From: Flavobacteriaceae bacterium GF1
GTDB lineage: Bacteria; Bacteroidota; Bacteroidia; Flavobacteriales; Flavobacteriaceae
DNA length: 64,000 nucleotides
NCBI GenBank assembly: GCA_009797885.1
Contig: WNKP01000001.1
Span: 947,716 to 1,011,715, forward strand
Reading direction: 5' to 3'
Shown in pieces: positions 1 to 7,854 of the stretch. The notes under the pieces are model-generated. The model worked only from the letters and a program-made list of their open reading frames with translations. It did not search any database and was not told the DNA's origin. The position numbers and the translations under genes were made by a program. Each line of letters opens with the position of its first letter. Positions within the stretch are counted from its first letter, which is position 1.

Positions 1-1
1 G

Positions 2-481
2 GTGGATGAAAATCCCGATATGGCCAAAAAGGTCCTGAAAAATGTATCCAATATCTATCGCCACATTTTAAAACATTCCAAAGCGGACCTTATTCCCGTA
101 ATGGAAGAATACAAGGTTACCATGCAATATCTAGAAGTGCTAAAAGAACGTTTTGGCAACGCATTTCAACTGGAGGAGAAGGTGGAGAAGGACCATCTGA
201 AAGGGAAGCATGTCCCACCTTTGGTGTTGCATGAGTTGGTGGAGAACGTCATCAAGCACAATCAAATTGATGCTGAAAATGGGATTGTTTTAAAACTTCT
301 GTCTAGTAACGGGTACCTGACCCTCTCCAACAATCTAAATCCCAAAAAGGTAGAACACAGCATAAAAAGCGGATTGCAAAATATCCTGGCCAGGTACGAT
401 CTTTTAACGGAATCCAAAGTAGTGGTGGAAAAGAAGGAGGATTGTTTTTGCGTAAGGGTTCCCCTAATTGAACTCATTTAA
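2..481 (+). CDS. LytS-type sensor histidine kinase, C-terminal part (truncated by window edge)
   Basis: The visible 159 residues are the end of a sensor kinase of the LytS/YehU class (His_kinase plus HATPase_c-like fold). The frame is open to the window edge and the GTG at base 2 is not expected to be the true start. The conserved ATP-binding N box is visible as ELVENVIKHN near residue 79, after a segment ending PPLVLHELVEN that is typical of this family. It should phosphorylate the LytTR regulator encoded 160 bases downstream on the same strand. The sensing domain lies outside the window, so the signal is unknown. Confidence 0.85.
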   Translation: MDENPDMAKKVLKNVSNIYRHILKHSKADLIPVMEEYKVTMQYLEVLKERFGNAFQLEEKVEKDHLKGKHVPPLVLHELVENVIKHNQIDAENGIVLKLLSSNGYLTLSNNLNPKKVEHSIKSGLQNILARYDLLTESKVVVEKKEDCFCVRVPLIELI

Positions 482-491
482 ACTTTTTGGA

Positions 492-602
492 ATGAAGCGA
501 AAATTAGGGGTTTTGTGCACAGATGAAGGCTTTTTTGAGTTGCATAGCTGGGCTACGGAGGGAAAAAAAGACGAAAAATGGGTGCAAAAGGACAATTTTT
601 AG
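492..602 (+). other. possible 36-codon small ORF between kinase and regulator
   Basis: An ATG-initiated frame of 36 codons, ending in residues WVQKDNF, fills most of the spacer between the kinase stop and the regulator start. It has no recognised domain, no membrane segment and no clear ribosome binding site. It may be chance or part of a repeat. It is listed so that the spacer is accounted for. Confidence 0.15.
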
Positions 603-641
603 CCATTTGAAAAAGTTTAAACGAGTTCATTGCTATAGACC

Positions 642-1415
642 ATGAAAACTAACGTCATCATTGTTGAGGATGAGCCTAAGGCACAGAAACATCTGGAGAA
701 CCTTCTGGAGTTGTCCGGCTTTGGGATTGTAGTGGATGCATGTTTGCCCAGTGTGGAAGCGGCCGTTGGGTGGTTAAAGGAAAATACCCATCCTAACCTG
801 ATATTTATGGATATTCATTTATCCGATGGTATTTCCTTTGACATCATGGAAAAAACGGGTCTTGAGGCGCCCATCATTTTTACGACCGCCTATGATGAGT
901 ACGCCATACGTGCCTTTAAGACCACAGGAATTGATTATTTGCTCAAACCTTTGACCGTCAAGGAGGTCAACCAGGCGTTGGCCAAGTTTTTCAGGACAAG
1001 GGAGAAGTACCTCAACGATTGGATGGCAAAAAGCGTTGAATTGAAACAACATTTTCAAAACGATATTTCAAAAAACAGGAAAGATCGTTTCTTGTTGAAG
1101 TCAGGGAAAGAATTGTTACCGTTTCATATTGATGACATTGCCTATTTCTTCAGAAGTGAAATTGTTTTTGCCAAAACCCATGATGGTTCCCAGTTTTCGA
1201 TCAATACCTCTTTGAACCATTTGCAAACCCTTGCGGACCCAAATCAATTCGTTCGATTAAATCGGCAACTTTTAACAAACATTGGCTCCGTTTCAAAAAT
1301 AAAACCGGGCAAAGCAGGCCAATTGGTGGTGGAACTAAAGCCCCAATACCATAAAGCTGTTATCGTGAGCCAGGAACGTGCGGGTTGGCTAAAAAAGCTT
1401 TTGGGTCATATTTGA
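642..1415 (+). CDS. LytTR-family response regulator
   Basis: A two-component regulator of 257 residues. The N-terminal receiver domain (about residues 1-125) shows the acidic pair E9/D10, the phospho-acceptor D57 in FMDIHLSDG, the conserved TT at 81-82 and K102 in LLKP. A linker leads to a LytTR DNA-binding domain (about residues 150-255) with the family pattern RFLLKSGKELLPFHIDDIAYF. It follows the LytS-type kinase on the same strand, so the two form a pair. The target genes are not evident. Its last 10 bases overlap the 3' end of the convergent amino acid carrier gene. Confidence 0.93.
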   Translation: MKTNVIIVEDEPKAQKHLENLLELSGFGIVVDACLPSVEAAVGWLKENTHPNLIFMDIHLSDGISFDIMEKTGLEAPIIFTTAYDEYAIRAFKTTGIDYLLKPLTVKEVNQALAKFFRTREKYLNDWMAKSVELKQHFQNDISKNRKDRFLLKSGKELLPFHIDDIAYFFRSEIVFAKTHDGSQFSINTSLNHLQTLADPNQFVRLNRQLLTNIGSVSKIKPGKAGQLVVELKPQYHKAVIVSQERAGWLKKLLGHI

Positions 1416-2680
1416 CCCTTCTCCAGCAGACGAACCAAAAAGAAAGCACATAACGAAGGAAGCACCCAACCCATATGAAAGCCGCTCAAGGGAATCCACT
1501 GGGTCAACTGGGACAGCGACCCTCCCAAGCCCACGCTTCCCAAAAAATCGGGTACACTAAAAACCAATGTTGCTGCAACCACCCATTGAAAGACCTTTTT
1601 GGAAGCCCATTTTTTGGGAAGTAGATTTAAGAAAATGAGCACTATGGTCACTGGATACATGAACATCAGTGCAGGAAGTGCAACCGCGATAATATACCCC
1701 ACATTGAACTGTCCCATCACCACACCCAAAAGACATCCAATAACCGCCGTAAAAACATAGGCGCTTTGGGAATCATTGAACCGGCCCTTTACAAAATCGG
1801 CCGTTCCGGTAACAATACCAACCGCAGTGGTAAAGCAGGCCAGGCTTACCAGGACGCTTAAAAATAGGGTGGCCGCATTTCCTAGGGTGGTTAAGCTAAT
1901 GCCGGTTAAAAGTTCCGTCCGGGAAATATGCTTTTCAAATTCATCGGCCATCAATGCTCCGGTAAGAATTAGACCTGTGTAGACCAAAAAAAGCCCTAAA
2001 CCGGCGTATATACCGGCCCTGCCGATCAATTGTTTTTTTTGGTCAAAATCCAATCCCTTGTGTTTTAGGTTTACCGAAATAATGATTACCCCGCCCACGA
2101 CTACGGCACCAATGGCATCAAAAGTTTGGTAACCCTCCAAAATACCATGGGTAAAAGGGTTTGGAAACTCTGATTCCCCAAAGGAAAAGTCAAATCCCAT
2201 AATGGTGGTAACAATGATTGCCAAAAGAATGAGCAATATGCCCGGGGTCAAAAACTTTCCGATAAGGTTTAGAATTTTGGAGCGGTTCAAAACAAAAAGG
2301 AGCACCAGTGCAAAATAGACAAAGCTGGTCAACCATGGGGAAGTCTCAAAAATGGGAACAATGGCCATTTCATGGGTAACGGATGCCGTTCTGGGTGAGG
2401 GCAAGCTTATGGAAATGGCATAAATTAAATAACAATAGATTAAACTAAATGTTGGGGAGACCCCTTTGGCAATATCAAACAATGTGCCTTGCAACCGGGC
2501 ATGCGCAAGAATACCTAAAATGGGAATAACAACGGCAGAAAGGGTAAAACCAAGGGTTACCCAAATCCACGTATGGTCCGCCTTAAACCCAAGTTGGGGG
2601 GGCAAGATAAGGTTGCCGGCACCAAAAAACAGGGAAAACAGGGCAAATGCAATGACAAAAAGTTGTTTTTTATTCTCCAT
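1406..2680 (-). CDS. brnQ: branched-chain amino acid transport protein (LIVCS family, BrnQ-like)
   Basis: A cytoplasmic membrane carrier for leucine, isoleucine and valine driven by a cation gradient, by family knowledge. The protein begins MENKKQLFVIAFALFSLFFGAGNLI, the typical first helix of LIVCS carriers, and shows about 12 hydrophobic segments over about 424 residues. The ATG at 2680 is chosen over one 15 codons upstream because the upstream extension is polar and not part of the family. It is monocistronic and convergent with the LytTR regulator, overlapping it by 10 bases. Confidence 0.92.
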   Translation of the reverse strand: MENKKQLFVIAFALFSLFFGAGNLILPPQLGFKADHTWIWVTLGFTLSAVVIPILGILAHARLQGTLFDIAKGVSPTFSLIYCYLIYAISISLPSPRTASVTHEMAIVPIFETSPWLTSFVYFALVLLFVLNRSKILNLIGKFLTPGILLILLAIIVTTIMGFDFSFGESEFPNPFTHGILEGYQTFDAIGAVVVGGVIIISVNLKHKGLDFDQKKQLIGRAGIYAGLGLFLVYTGLILTGALMADEFEKHISRTELLTGISLTTLGNAATLFLSVLVSLACFTTAVGIVTGTADFVKGRFNDSQSAYVFTAVIGCLLGVVMGQFNVGYIIAVALPALMFMYPVTIVLIFLNLLPKKWASKKVFQWVVAATLVFSVPDFLGSVGLGGSLSQLTQWIPLSGFHMGWVLPSLCAFFLVRLLEKGQI

Positions 2681-2935
2681 AGGTTGTAGGACATCAAGGT
2701 TCCAAGCGTGGTATTGGTATGCCAAATCTAAACACTGCGCACGAGTCTTTGAATAATGGGCTTACTTTTTTGGGGAAAGGGGTCAATTGTAATTCATGCT
2801 GTCATGTGGAAAATACGGTCCGTGGTGGCCTTTTTACCCCTTCTTTTCTAAAATTTAACAATAACACAAGACAAAATGTAGTGTGAGCTATCACAATTAG
2901 TCCAAATTTTGATGCTTAAGTAGTATTTTTTAACG

Positions 2936-4036
2936 GTGAAAAATCTTACGGTAATCCTATTCGCTTTTCTTTGCTTAGGCCCTGGGGTGTATGCACAAAA
3001 AGATACCACTTTTGTGGAAAGCAAACCCGTGTTCCTCGGCGTTAGTGCTGATTATGGATTTTTGCTAAAACACTCGGAATCACTTCGCCAAATAGATGAT
3101 TCCTACCCGGTCGGTATCCGATTGGATGTCAGTAAACTACTACTCACCAGAAAGTCATGGGAGTTTTGTAATTGTTATCCGAGAATTGGGGTCAGTCTCG
3201 CGTATTGGAATTGGGACAATGCCGAGGTTTTAGGAAGTGGCATCGTTCCCTTGGCCTATCTGGAACCGTATTTCCTCACTCAAAAACGAACCAATTTATT
3301 TGTTCGGATGGGTTTGGGTGGGGCCTATTTGACCAATCCTTTTGATGAGGTGACCAATCCAAGAAATCAGTCGTATAGTACCGCCCTTGCCTTTTCCATT
3401 GTATTGGGGGCGGGACTTAATTACCGAATTACCGATAAACTGAATTTTCGGTTGGCGGCCAAGTATAGCCACATCTCCAACGGGGGTGTCAGCTCACCCA
3501 ACAAAGGGCTGAATCTTCCCACTTTGAGTGTTGGGGTCAACACCAGTCTTGTGCCGATTACCTATCCGAACCTTCCAAGGATTTCCAAGCGAAAGCCCCC
3601 AGAGGATAAGACACGGTTGTCCCTTGTTCATTTTTCGGGTTTAAGCAATGCCACTGTTGGGGAGCGCGATAGATTTTATGTTTTTGGGTTTTCGGGAAAC
3701 TATAGCCGATGGGTGGGCGGCAGAAGTGCCCTTACCATTGGAACCGAATGGGCAGTGGACTTTTCAAGAAGGGAGCAAATTAAGTTGGAGGATGCCGATG
3801 CCGCATTTCCTCAAGCAGCACTATTGGTGGGCCATGAATTTTGGTTGGGAAGAATAACGTTTAGTCAGCAATTGGGAATCTATTATTTCAATCAGTTCCG
3901 CACAACGGACGATGTGTATCAGCGCTATGGATTGACCTATAGTTTTAACAAGCGCCTATTCGCCGGTTTTAACCTAAAGGCACATCGACATGTTGCCGAT
4001 TTTTTTGACCTAAGAATAGGGTATGTTTTTAAATAA
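2936..4036 (+). CDS. PagL-like acyloxyacyl hydrolase (lipid A deacylase family) outer-membrane protein
   Basis: A 366-residue beta-barrel protein with a cleavable signal peptide ending near VYA-QK. The motif KYSHISNGG carries the His179/Ser181 pair used by PagL enzymes to remove an acyl chain from lipid A. The residue 12 after the serine, glutamate in PagL, is asparagine here by simple counting, so activity is not certain. The end, around FNLKAHRHVADFFDLRIGY, is also typical of the longer Bacteroidota members. The start is GTG, the only start in front of the signal peptide. No neighbour suggests an operon. Confidence 0.75.
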   Translation: MKNLTVILFAFLCLGPGVYAQKDTTFVESKPVFLGVSADYGFLLKHSESLRQIDDSYPVGIRLDVSKLLLTRKSWEFCNCYPRIGVSLAYWNWDNAEVLGSGIVPLAYLEPYFLTQKRTNLFVRMGLGGAYLTNPFDEVTNPRNQSYSTALAFSIVLGAGLNYRITDKLNFRLAAKYSHISNGGVSSPNKGLNLPTLSVGVNTSLVPITYPNLPRISKRKPPEDKTRLSLVHFSGLSNATVGERDRFYVFGFSGNYSRWVGGRSALTIGTEWAVDFSRREQIKLEDADAAFPQAALLVGHEFWLGRITFSQQLGIYYFNQFRTTDDVYQRYGLTYSFNKRLFAGFNLKAHRHVADFFDLRIGYVFK

Positions 4037-4173
4037 TAACCGGTTTTTAAAATCCAATCATTAACTGGATTTAGTGGTGTACCATTTGTATTGTGAGGTA
4101 TGTATGTAGGGTATTGAACACCAAATTTTTTTTGGAAGGAATCAAAGCAAAGTCCTTAACAAGAAGTTTTTTA

Positions 4174-4247
4174 GTTCCCTGAAATGTTCGATCGAAGAAC
4201 ATTCCAATAAGGGAACAACGGTCCGGAGTATTGACCAAACCGTTGTT
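4174..4247. repeat. nested inverted repeats in the convergent intergenic region
   Basis: Outer arms GTTCCCT (4174-4180) and AGGGAAC (4210-4216) enclose a second hairpin, AATGTTC (4183-4189) with GAACATT (4197-4203). A further pair, AACAACGGT (4214-4222) and ACCGTTGTT (4239-4247), overlaps the right side. The region lies between two convergent genes, so a structured bidirectional terminator is possible, although there is no strong T run. Confidence 0.5.
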
Positions 4248-4276
4248 TTGAAGTATCCATTTTAGGAATAGCCTTC

Positions 4277-4759
4277 CTATTCTTTTTTGTAATCATGGGC
4301 ATCTTCACCGTCGTTGGCGTTTCCAATTCCCACAAAATCTCCGACTCCATTGATATATCCAGCATATTCCCTTATATGCCTTGCCTTTCCATTTTCAATA
4401 ACAAAGAGCATCAATAACTGATTGCCATAGGACTTTCCTTCTATGGTTCCGTGCGTCCAGCACTCGAAGCCCACTTCGTTCCCATTGGCAATGATGTTCT
4501 TCAATTCCCAGGTTGTCCTGGTTACTCCAGCATGGTGCTTAAACAATTTTTCCATGGAACCCCTGCCCCTATGAAGGCCTTGAAATCCGTCCACCGGAGC
4601 GAACCAGGTCAAATCTTCATGTAAGAGTTCCAAGAAGGGGTCCCATTCACCCGTTTGGGCACCTTGGTTGAGTCGATTGTAGAGCTCTAGACCAGTGGAC
4701 AAAGCTTCTTCATTTACCGTTTTGGGCTTCAATTTGTTGTAATCCATTTGTGTTTTCAT
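4277..4759 (-). CDS. NTF2-like / SnoaL-fold protein
   Basis: A 160-residue soluble protein with the NTF2-like cone fold pattern: a helical N-terminus, WDPFLELLHEDLTWFAPV, a GxxxG-type turn before MEKLFKHH, and the final strands NGNEVGFECWTHGTIEGK and NQLLMLFVIENGKARHIREY. Members of this fold bind small hydrophobic ligands or act as isomerases, but nothing here identifies the substrate. It is transcribed after marR and has its own copy of the MarR-type operator about 50 bases upstream, so it is the probable regulated target. Confidence 0.8.
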   Translation of the reverse strand: MKTQMDYNKLKPKTVNEEALSTGLELYNRLNQGAQTGEWDPFLELLHEDLTWFAPVDGFQGLHRGRGSMEKLFKHHAGVTRTTWELKNIIANGNEVGFECWTHGTIEGKSYGNQLLMLFVIENGKARHIREYAGYINGVGDFVGIGNANDGEDAHDYKKE

Positions 4760-4809
4760 ATGATGTTGATTTTAAATGATGTTCCCTTAATTAGAATGTT
4801 TCGTATTAC

Positions 4810-4832
4810 AACTGTTGTCAAAAACAACAGTT
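4810..4832 (-). promoter_or_regulatory. predicted MarR operator in front of the NTF2-like gene
   Basis: A perfect inverted repeat, AACTGTTGT - 5 nt - ACAACAGTT. Its spacer and right arm contain, on the minus strand, TGTTTTTG, one base off the Bacteroidota -7 element TAnnTTTG, so a bound regulator would cover the promoter. The same arms occur in front of marR. Confidence 0.7.
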
Positions 4833-4844
4833 TATTTAAAATTT

Positions 4845-5297
4845 TTAGCGCTCTAGATTGCGTTTGATCATTTGCAGTTTTTTGATAAGATCGTCTATCT
4901 CGTCTTTGGTAAAATCTTTGTAAGCAATCTCAAAGGCCTCCTCGAGTGCATTGATGATAATGGGTCTGCTCTCTTTTGTAAAATTGGAAAGGCAGATAAG
5001 TTTTGTCCGTCTGCTATCAGGATCGTTCCTTCGTTGGACAAGACCGGAATCTTCCAGCTCATCGAGTACACGGGAAGTTTTTGGCCTATCGTAGCCGAAC
5101 CATTCCGCAATGGTCTGCTGCGGTACGGCATCCTGTATAAAAAGTCTGTTGATTATTGGGAACAACTCCACTTTTATCGGGACATTTCTAATATCGAACT
5201 GACGTTGCAGCTCCTTTTTCAACAAACCAAAAATAGAACCCGTCAACATTCCTATTGAGGTACTTTTGTCATAATGGATTCTATTGTTGTTGCCCAT
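4845..5297 (-). CDS. MarR-family winged-helix transcriptional regulator
   Basis: A DNA-binding repressor with the MarR wHTH: PQQTIAEWFGYDRPKTSRVLDELEDSGLVQRRNDPDSRRTKLI, with the recognition helix and the wing containing the conserved D-R-R. The ATG at 5297 gives 150 residues. An open extension upstream to 5408 runs through the operator and the 52-bp repeat and is unlikely to be translated. Operators at 5298-5321 and 4810-4832 predict autoregulation and control of the adjacent NTF2-like gene. The inducing ligand is unknown. Confidence 0.88.
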   Translation of the reverse strand: MGNNNRIHYDKSTSIGMLTGSIFGLLKKELQRQFDIRNVPIKVELFPIINRLFIQDAVPQQTIAEWFGYDRPKTSRVLDELEDSGLVQRRNDPDSRRTKLICLSNFTKESRPIIINALEEAFEIAYKDFTKDEIDDLIKKLQMIKRNLER

Positions 5298-5321
5298 AAC
5301 TGTTGTAAACCTACAACAATT
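5298..5321 (-). promoter_or_regulatory. predicted MarR operator in front of marR
   Basis: Inverted repeat AACTGTTGT - 6 nt - ACAACAATT, one mismatch from perfect and with the same left arm as the site at 4810-4832. The minus-strand spacer holds TAGGTTTA, close to the -7 element TAnnTTTG. It ends one base before the marR start codon, which supports autoregulation and a very short leader. Confidence 0.68.
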
Positions 5322-5384
5322 AATCCGATTGCTCAATTTTATACTGCGAGGGCTAAAAAAATTGGATATACGATAAGCAAACCA

Positions 5385-5448
5385 TTTTTGCATTGAACCA
5401 AATGCCATACGTCGAATTCACGTTAATTTAATCACTGTCAAATCAAGG
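5385..5448. repeat. direct repeat, copy 1 (left end of the metal-uptake block)
   Basis: Bases 5385-5436 are identical over 52 bases to 11668-11719, in the same orientation; similarity continues to the shared ATCAAGG at 5442-5448 and 11725-11731. The two copies enclose the minus-strand metal operon, and each lies upstream of a minus-strand gene. It could be a recombination scar or a shared regulatory element. Confidence 0.9.
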
Positions 5449-5468
5449 GAACCAGGCATGGATACTAC

Positions 5469-5506
5469 AAAATCGGCCTGGGCACCTTAGTGCCCAGGCC
5501 GATTTT
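5469..5506 (-). terminator. intrinsic terminator of the metal operon
   Basis: A perfect 17-bp stem, AAAATCGGCCTGGGCAC with its complement, around a 4-nt CTTA loop, with A/T runs on both sides. It lies 22 bases past the stop of the last gene of the minus-strand operon. Confidence 0.9.
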
Positions 5507-5528
5507 TATGCTTTGAATAGGTAAGTCA

Positions 5529-6887
5529 TCAGTGATCGTGATCCCCGTGTTGTTCCCCTTCTATGGAAAATCCATTCTTCATCATACTGTGCACGGGGGA
5601 ATCCAATTCAATGGTGTGTACGTGCTTTAGCTCATCTATTTCCAAGACCTTGATTTGCGTGCGATTGGGTGCCAACACATAAAGAAAATCATCGGAGGCT
5701 ACCAAAACGGGGCTGGGGTCTTCCCCATCCTTAAGGATATCCGTTTCCGAACCACCTTTGGCGGATAGCTCGGGGATATCGGCCATTTCAACGATACGAT
5801 CCGTAATGAGATCTCCGTCGTGTCCATCGAACACCTGTATCCTGCCACCCTCGGTATGTACCAGATAGTATTCCCCGTCAAAGCTGAACATATCGCCAAC
5901 AACATCGCCTCCGGAATAGATGGGGGTTATGGATTTGTTCTCCGGGTCCACCATAAAAACACCCAAGTTTCCGGATCTTCCAAAAAAGACATCGGCATGT
6001 TCATGTCCCTTAAGGTTTCCCAACCAGTTCCCAGATTCCGAATTGAGGCCCTCGGCATTGGGAATCAGGTCAATATTGTCTTGATCGTCCACGATGATAA
6101 CGCCATCGGTAGAACCAAAGGCCCCGTAGCTACCATTGTTGGCACTGCCGTGGATTCTGCCTACTTCCACACCTCCATTGTCATCGATGACAGTGCCATC
6201 ACTGGTCACAAATTTAACCATTTGGGGTAGGCGCTCTTCACTGGAAACCGTTTCACTTTGGAAGGTTACGGCAAATTTGCCACTATCCAATCGAATCCCT
6301 ACGCCATGATGGTTTTTGGTGCCTTCCAACTGAAATGTCTCGGGTTGGTAGGAAGGGATTTCCAATCGGGTTTCATCGATGTAGGAGATGGATCCATCCC
6401 CATCGTTAAAGATCAACATATGGAATCCTGAGTATGTGTAATGCGTGGGCAAAACGGACGTGAGTTCGGCATTGACCCATCGGGCCGGGTTTTCGTGCCC
6501 GTGGTCGTCATGGTTTACGATGCCGGAATCAAAAAAGCGGACTTTCCCGCCAGTCCGATCCACCTCGATAAGATACTGCCCGGAGCCACTGGTATAATAG
6601 CGGGCACCTTCTACCAATTCGCCCTCAACGCTGTACTTGATTTCCCCGGAATCGGCCTGCATAACATCTATGCCGCCGTCCCTCATAAGGGAAAGCCGTA
6701 CCCAGTCACTTTCCATGTCTATAAATTCAACGGCAACCGGGTCATCGGGGTCGTTTGGGTTTGGGTCTTCCCCAATGGGATCATCATCGATTATAGGTGT
6801 AGAATCGTCATCGCTACAAGCTATAAAACTGGCCATAGCCAAAAAAAAGAGGGATAGTTTAAAAATTGATTGTTTCATGTTGTTCAT
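5529..6887 (-). CDS. AztD-like zinc metallochaperone lipoprotein
   Basis: A 452-residue periplasmic lipoprotein (lipobox FIAC24, then an Asp-rich linker) with a beta-propeller-like body. Two histidine clusters stand out: HDDHGH at residues 126-131 and HGDHDH at the C-terminus. Both resemble the zinc-binding loops of AztD, which passes zinc to ABC-transporter binding proteins in other bacteria. It is the last gene of the operon, 6 bases after the DUF4625 gene, and is followed by a strong terminator. No AztABC transporter is encoded here, so its partner is elsewhere or different. The start could also be the ATG three codons in. Confidence 0.8.
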   Translation of the reverse strand: MNNMKQSIFKLSLFFLAMASFIACSDDDSTPIIDDDPIGEDPNPNDPDDPVAVEFIDMESDWVRLSLMRDGGIDVMQADSGEIKYSVEGELVEGARYYTSGSGQYLIEVDRTGGKVRFFDSGIVNHDDHGHENPARWVNAELTSVLPTHYTYSGFHMLIFNDGDGSISYIDETRLEIPSYQPETFQLEGTKNHHGVGIRLDSGKFAVTFQSETVSSEERLPQMVKFVTSDGTVIDDNGGVEVGRIHGSANNGSYGAFGSTDGVIIVDDQDNIDLIPNAEGLNSESGNWLGNLKGHEHADVFFGRSGNLGVFMVDPENKSITPIYSGGDVVGDMFSFDGEYYLVHTEGGRIQVFDGHDGDLITDRIVEMADIPELSAKGGSETDILKDGEDPSPVLVASDDFLYVLAPNRTQIKVLEIDELKHVHTIELDSPVHSMMKNGFSIEGEQHGDHDH

Positions 6888-6893
6888 TTTTAC

Positions 6894-7781
6894 TTAATTA
6901 TTAAATTGGGTTACTGAAATATTTCCATTGGTGTCCTCGGCCCAAACAACGAGTTTGTTCCCCTGTAGTACTTCGAAAAAGTCCTGATCGTTCGCTAAAA
7001 GCTGTGCCATATCCAGCTCTTGGGCATTGGGTAGCGCATCACCCTGATTAGGGCGGAACTGGTGTGGCCAATTGGATTGCCCCCAAAGCCGTTCCTCAAG
7101 GATCTCCCCCTCCTGATCGGGGTTCTCTGTGTTCGGTTCCTGGACATAGATCCACAGGAAGGTGATATCAGAGGAGGCCGCATGATCCATGTTCCTGTAA
7201 ATACGTCCGGAAATGCTGCCTTCCGCAATATTCAGGGTAGTTATTTCTGCCTGAGGTGCGTAGGGTTTGTTGATGTATACCGTAGTATGGTAAATGGTAT
7301 CGTCCCCATACGTGGTCTGGTTGCCCTCTACGTCCGTGGCCTGGATGGAAAAATGATAAGGTCCGGCCAGAAATAGCTCATCCTCCTCAATCTCTGGATT
7401 TCGCTCGTCCAAATAAATGTTCGAACTATAGGTAAACCTCGTGGGATCGTCCATGCTTTCTGCACGGATCACATGGTTATGGTTGAACAGTTTAAATTTT
7501 GGATTGCGGGCCGAAATCGACTTTCCGTGGGTGTGGCCATCAAAACCACTGTGCGCTTCCATGAGGACCTCCTGGATGCCCGTGGCATCCTGTACTACAA
7601 ATGCCACGGGAATTTGTCCATTATCCGGAGAAGTATTGTAAAAATATTCCGGTTGGATGTTCCCTCCCGCGTCGGCAGAAATGGTGGGAGCCTCCAAATC
7701 TACTGTCTCCTCATCATCCTCTCCGAGACAAGAGGATAACAGGGTTAAAAAACTTAAAGGAATACATAGGTGTTTTCTCAT
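6894..7781 (-). CDS. DUF4625-type lipoprotein of the metal-uptake operon
   Basis: A 295-residue lipoprotein with lipobox LSSC18 and an acidic linker. The segment IPVAFVVQDATGIQEVLMEAHSGFDGHTHG matches the DUF4625 pattern, with FDGHTHG as a likely metal-binding motif and HNH slightly further on. The second half has two strand-rich repeats with DVEGN/DTNGN turns, like surface Ig-type folds. It sits between the TonB-dependent receptor and the AztD-like gene. A role in holding or presenting zinc at the outer membrane is inference. Confidence 0.75.
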   Translation of the reverse strand: MRKHLCIPLSFLTLLSSCLGEDDEETVDLEAPTISADAGGNIQPEYFYNTSPDNGQIPVAFVVQDATGIQEVLMEAHSGFDGHTHGKSISARNPKFKLFNHNHVIRAESMDDPTRFTYSSNIYLDERNPEIEEDELFLAGPYHFSIQATDVEGNQTTYGDDTIYHTTVYINKPYAPQAEITTLNIAEGSISGRIYRNMDHAASSDITFLWIYVQEPNTENPDQEGEILEERLWGQSNWPHQFRPNQGDALPNAQELDMAQLLANDQDFFEVLQGNKLVVWAEDTNGNISVTQFNN

Positions 7782-7854
7782 TTGTTATGGGTATTAAATT
7801 CAACATTGTTTTTAATCTTCATTTTTTCATTTATAATTAGGTTCATTCTTCTTT

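Noticed and set aside
5298..5408. N-terminal extension of the MarR protein
   Set aside because: The frame is open, but it covers the operator, the promoter-like box and part of the 52-bp repeat, and the extension has no MarR character.
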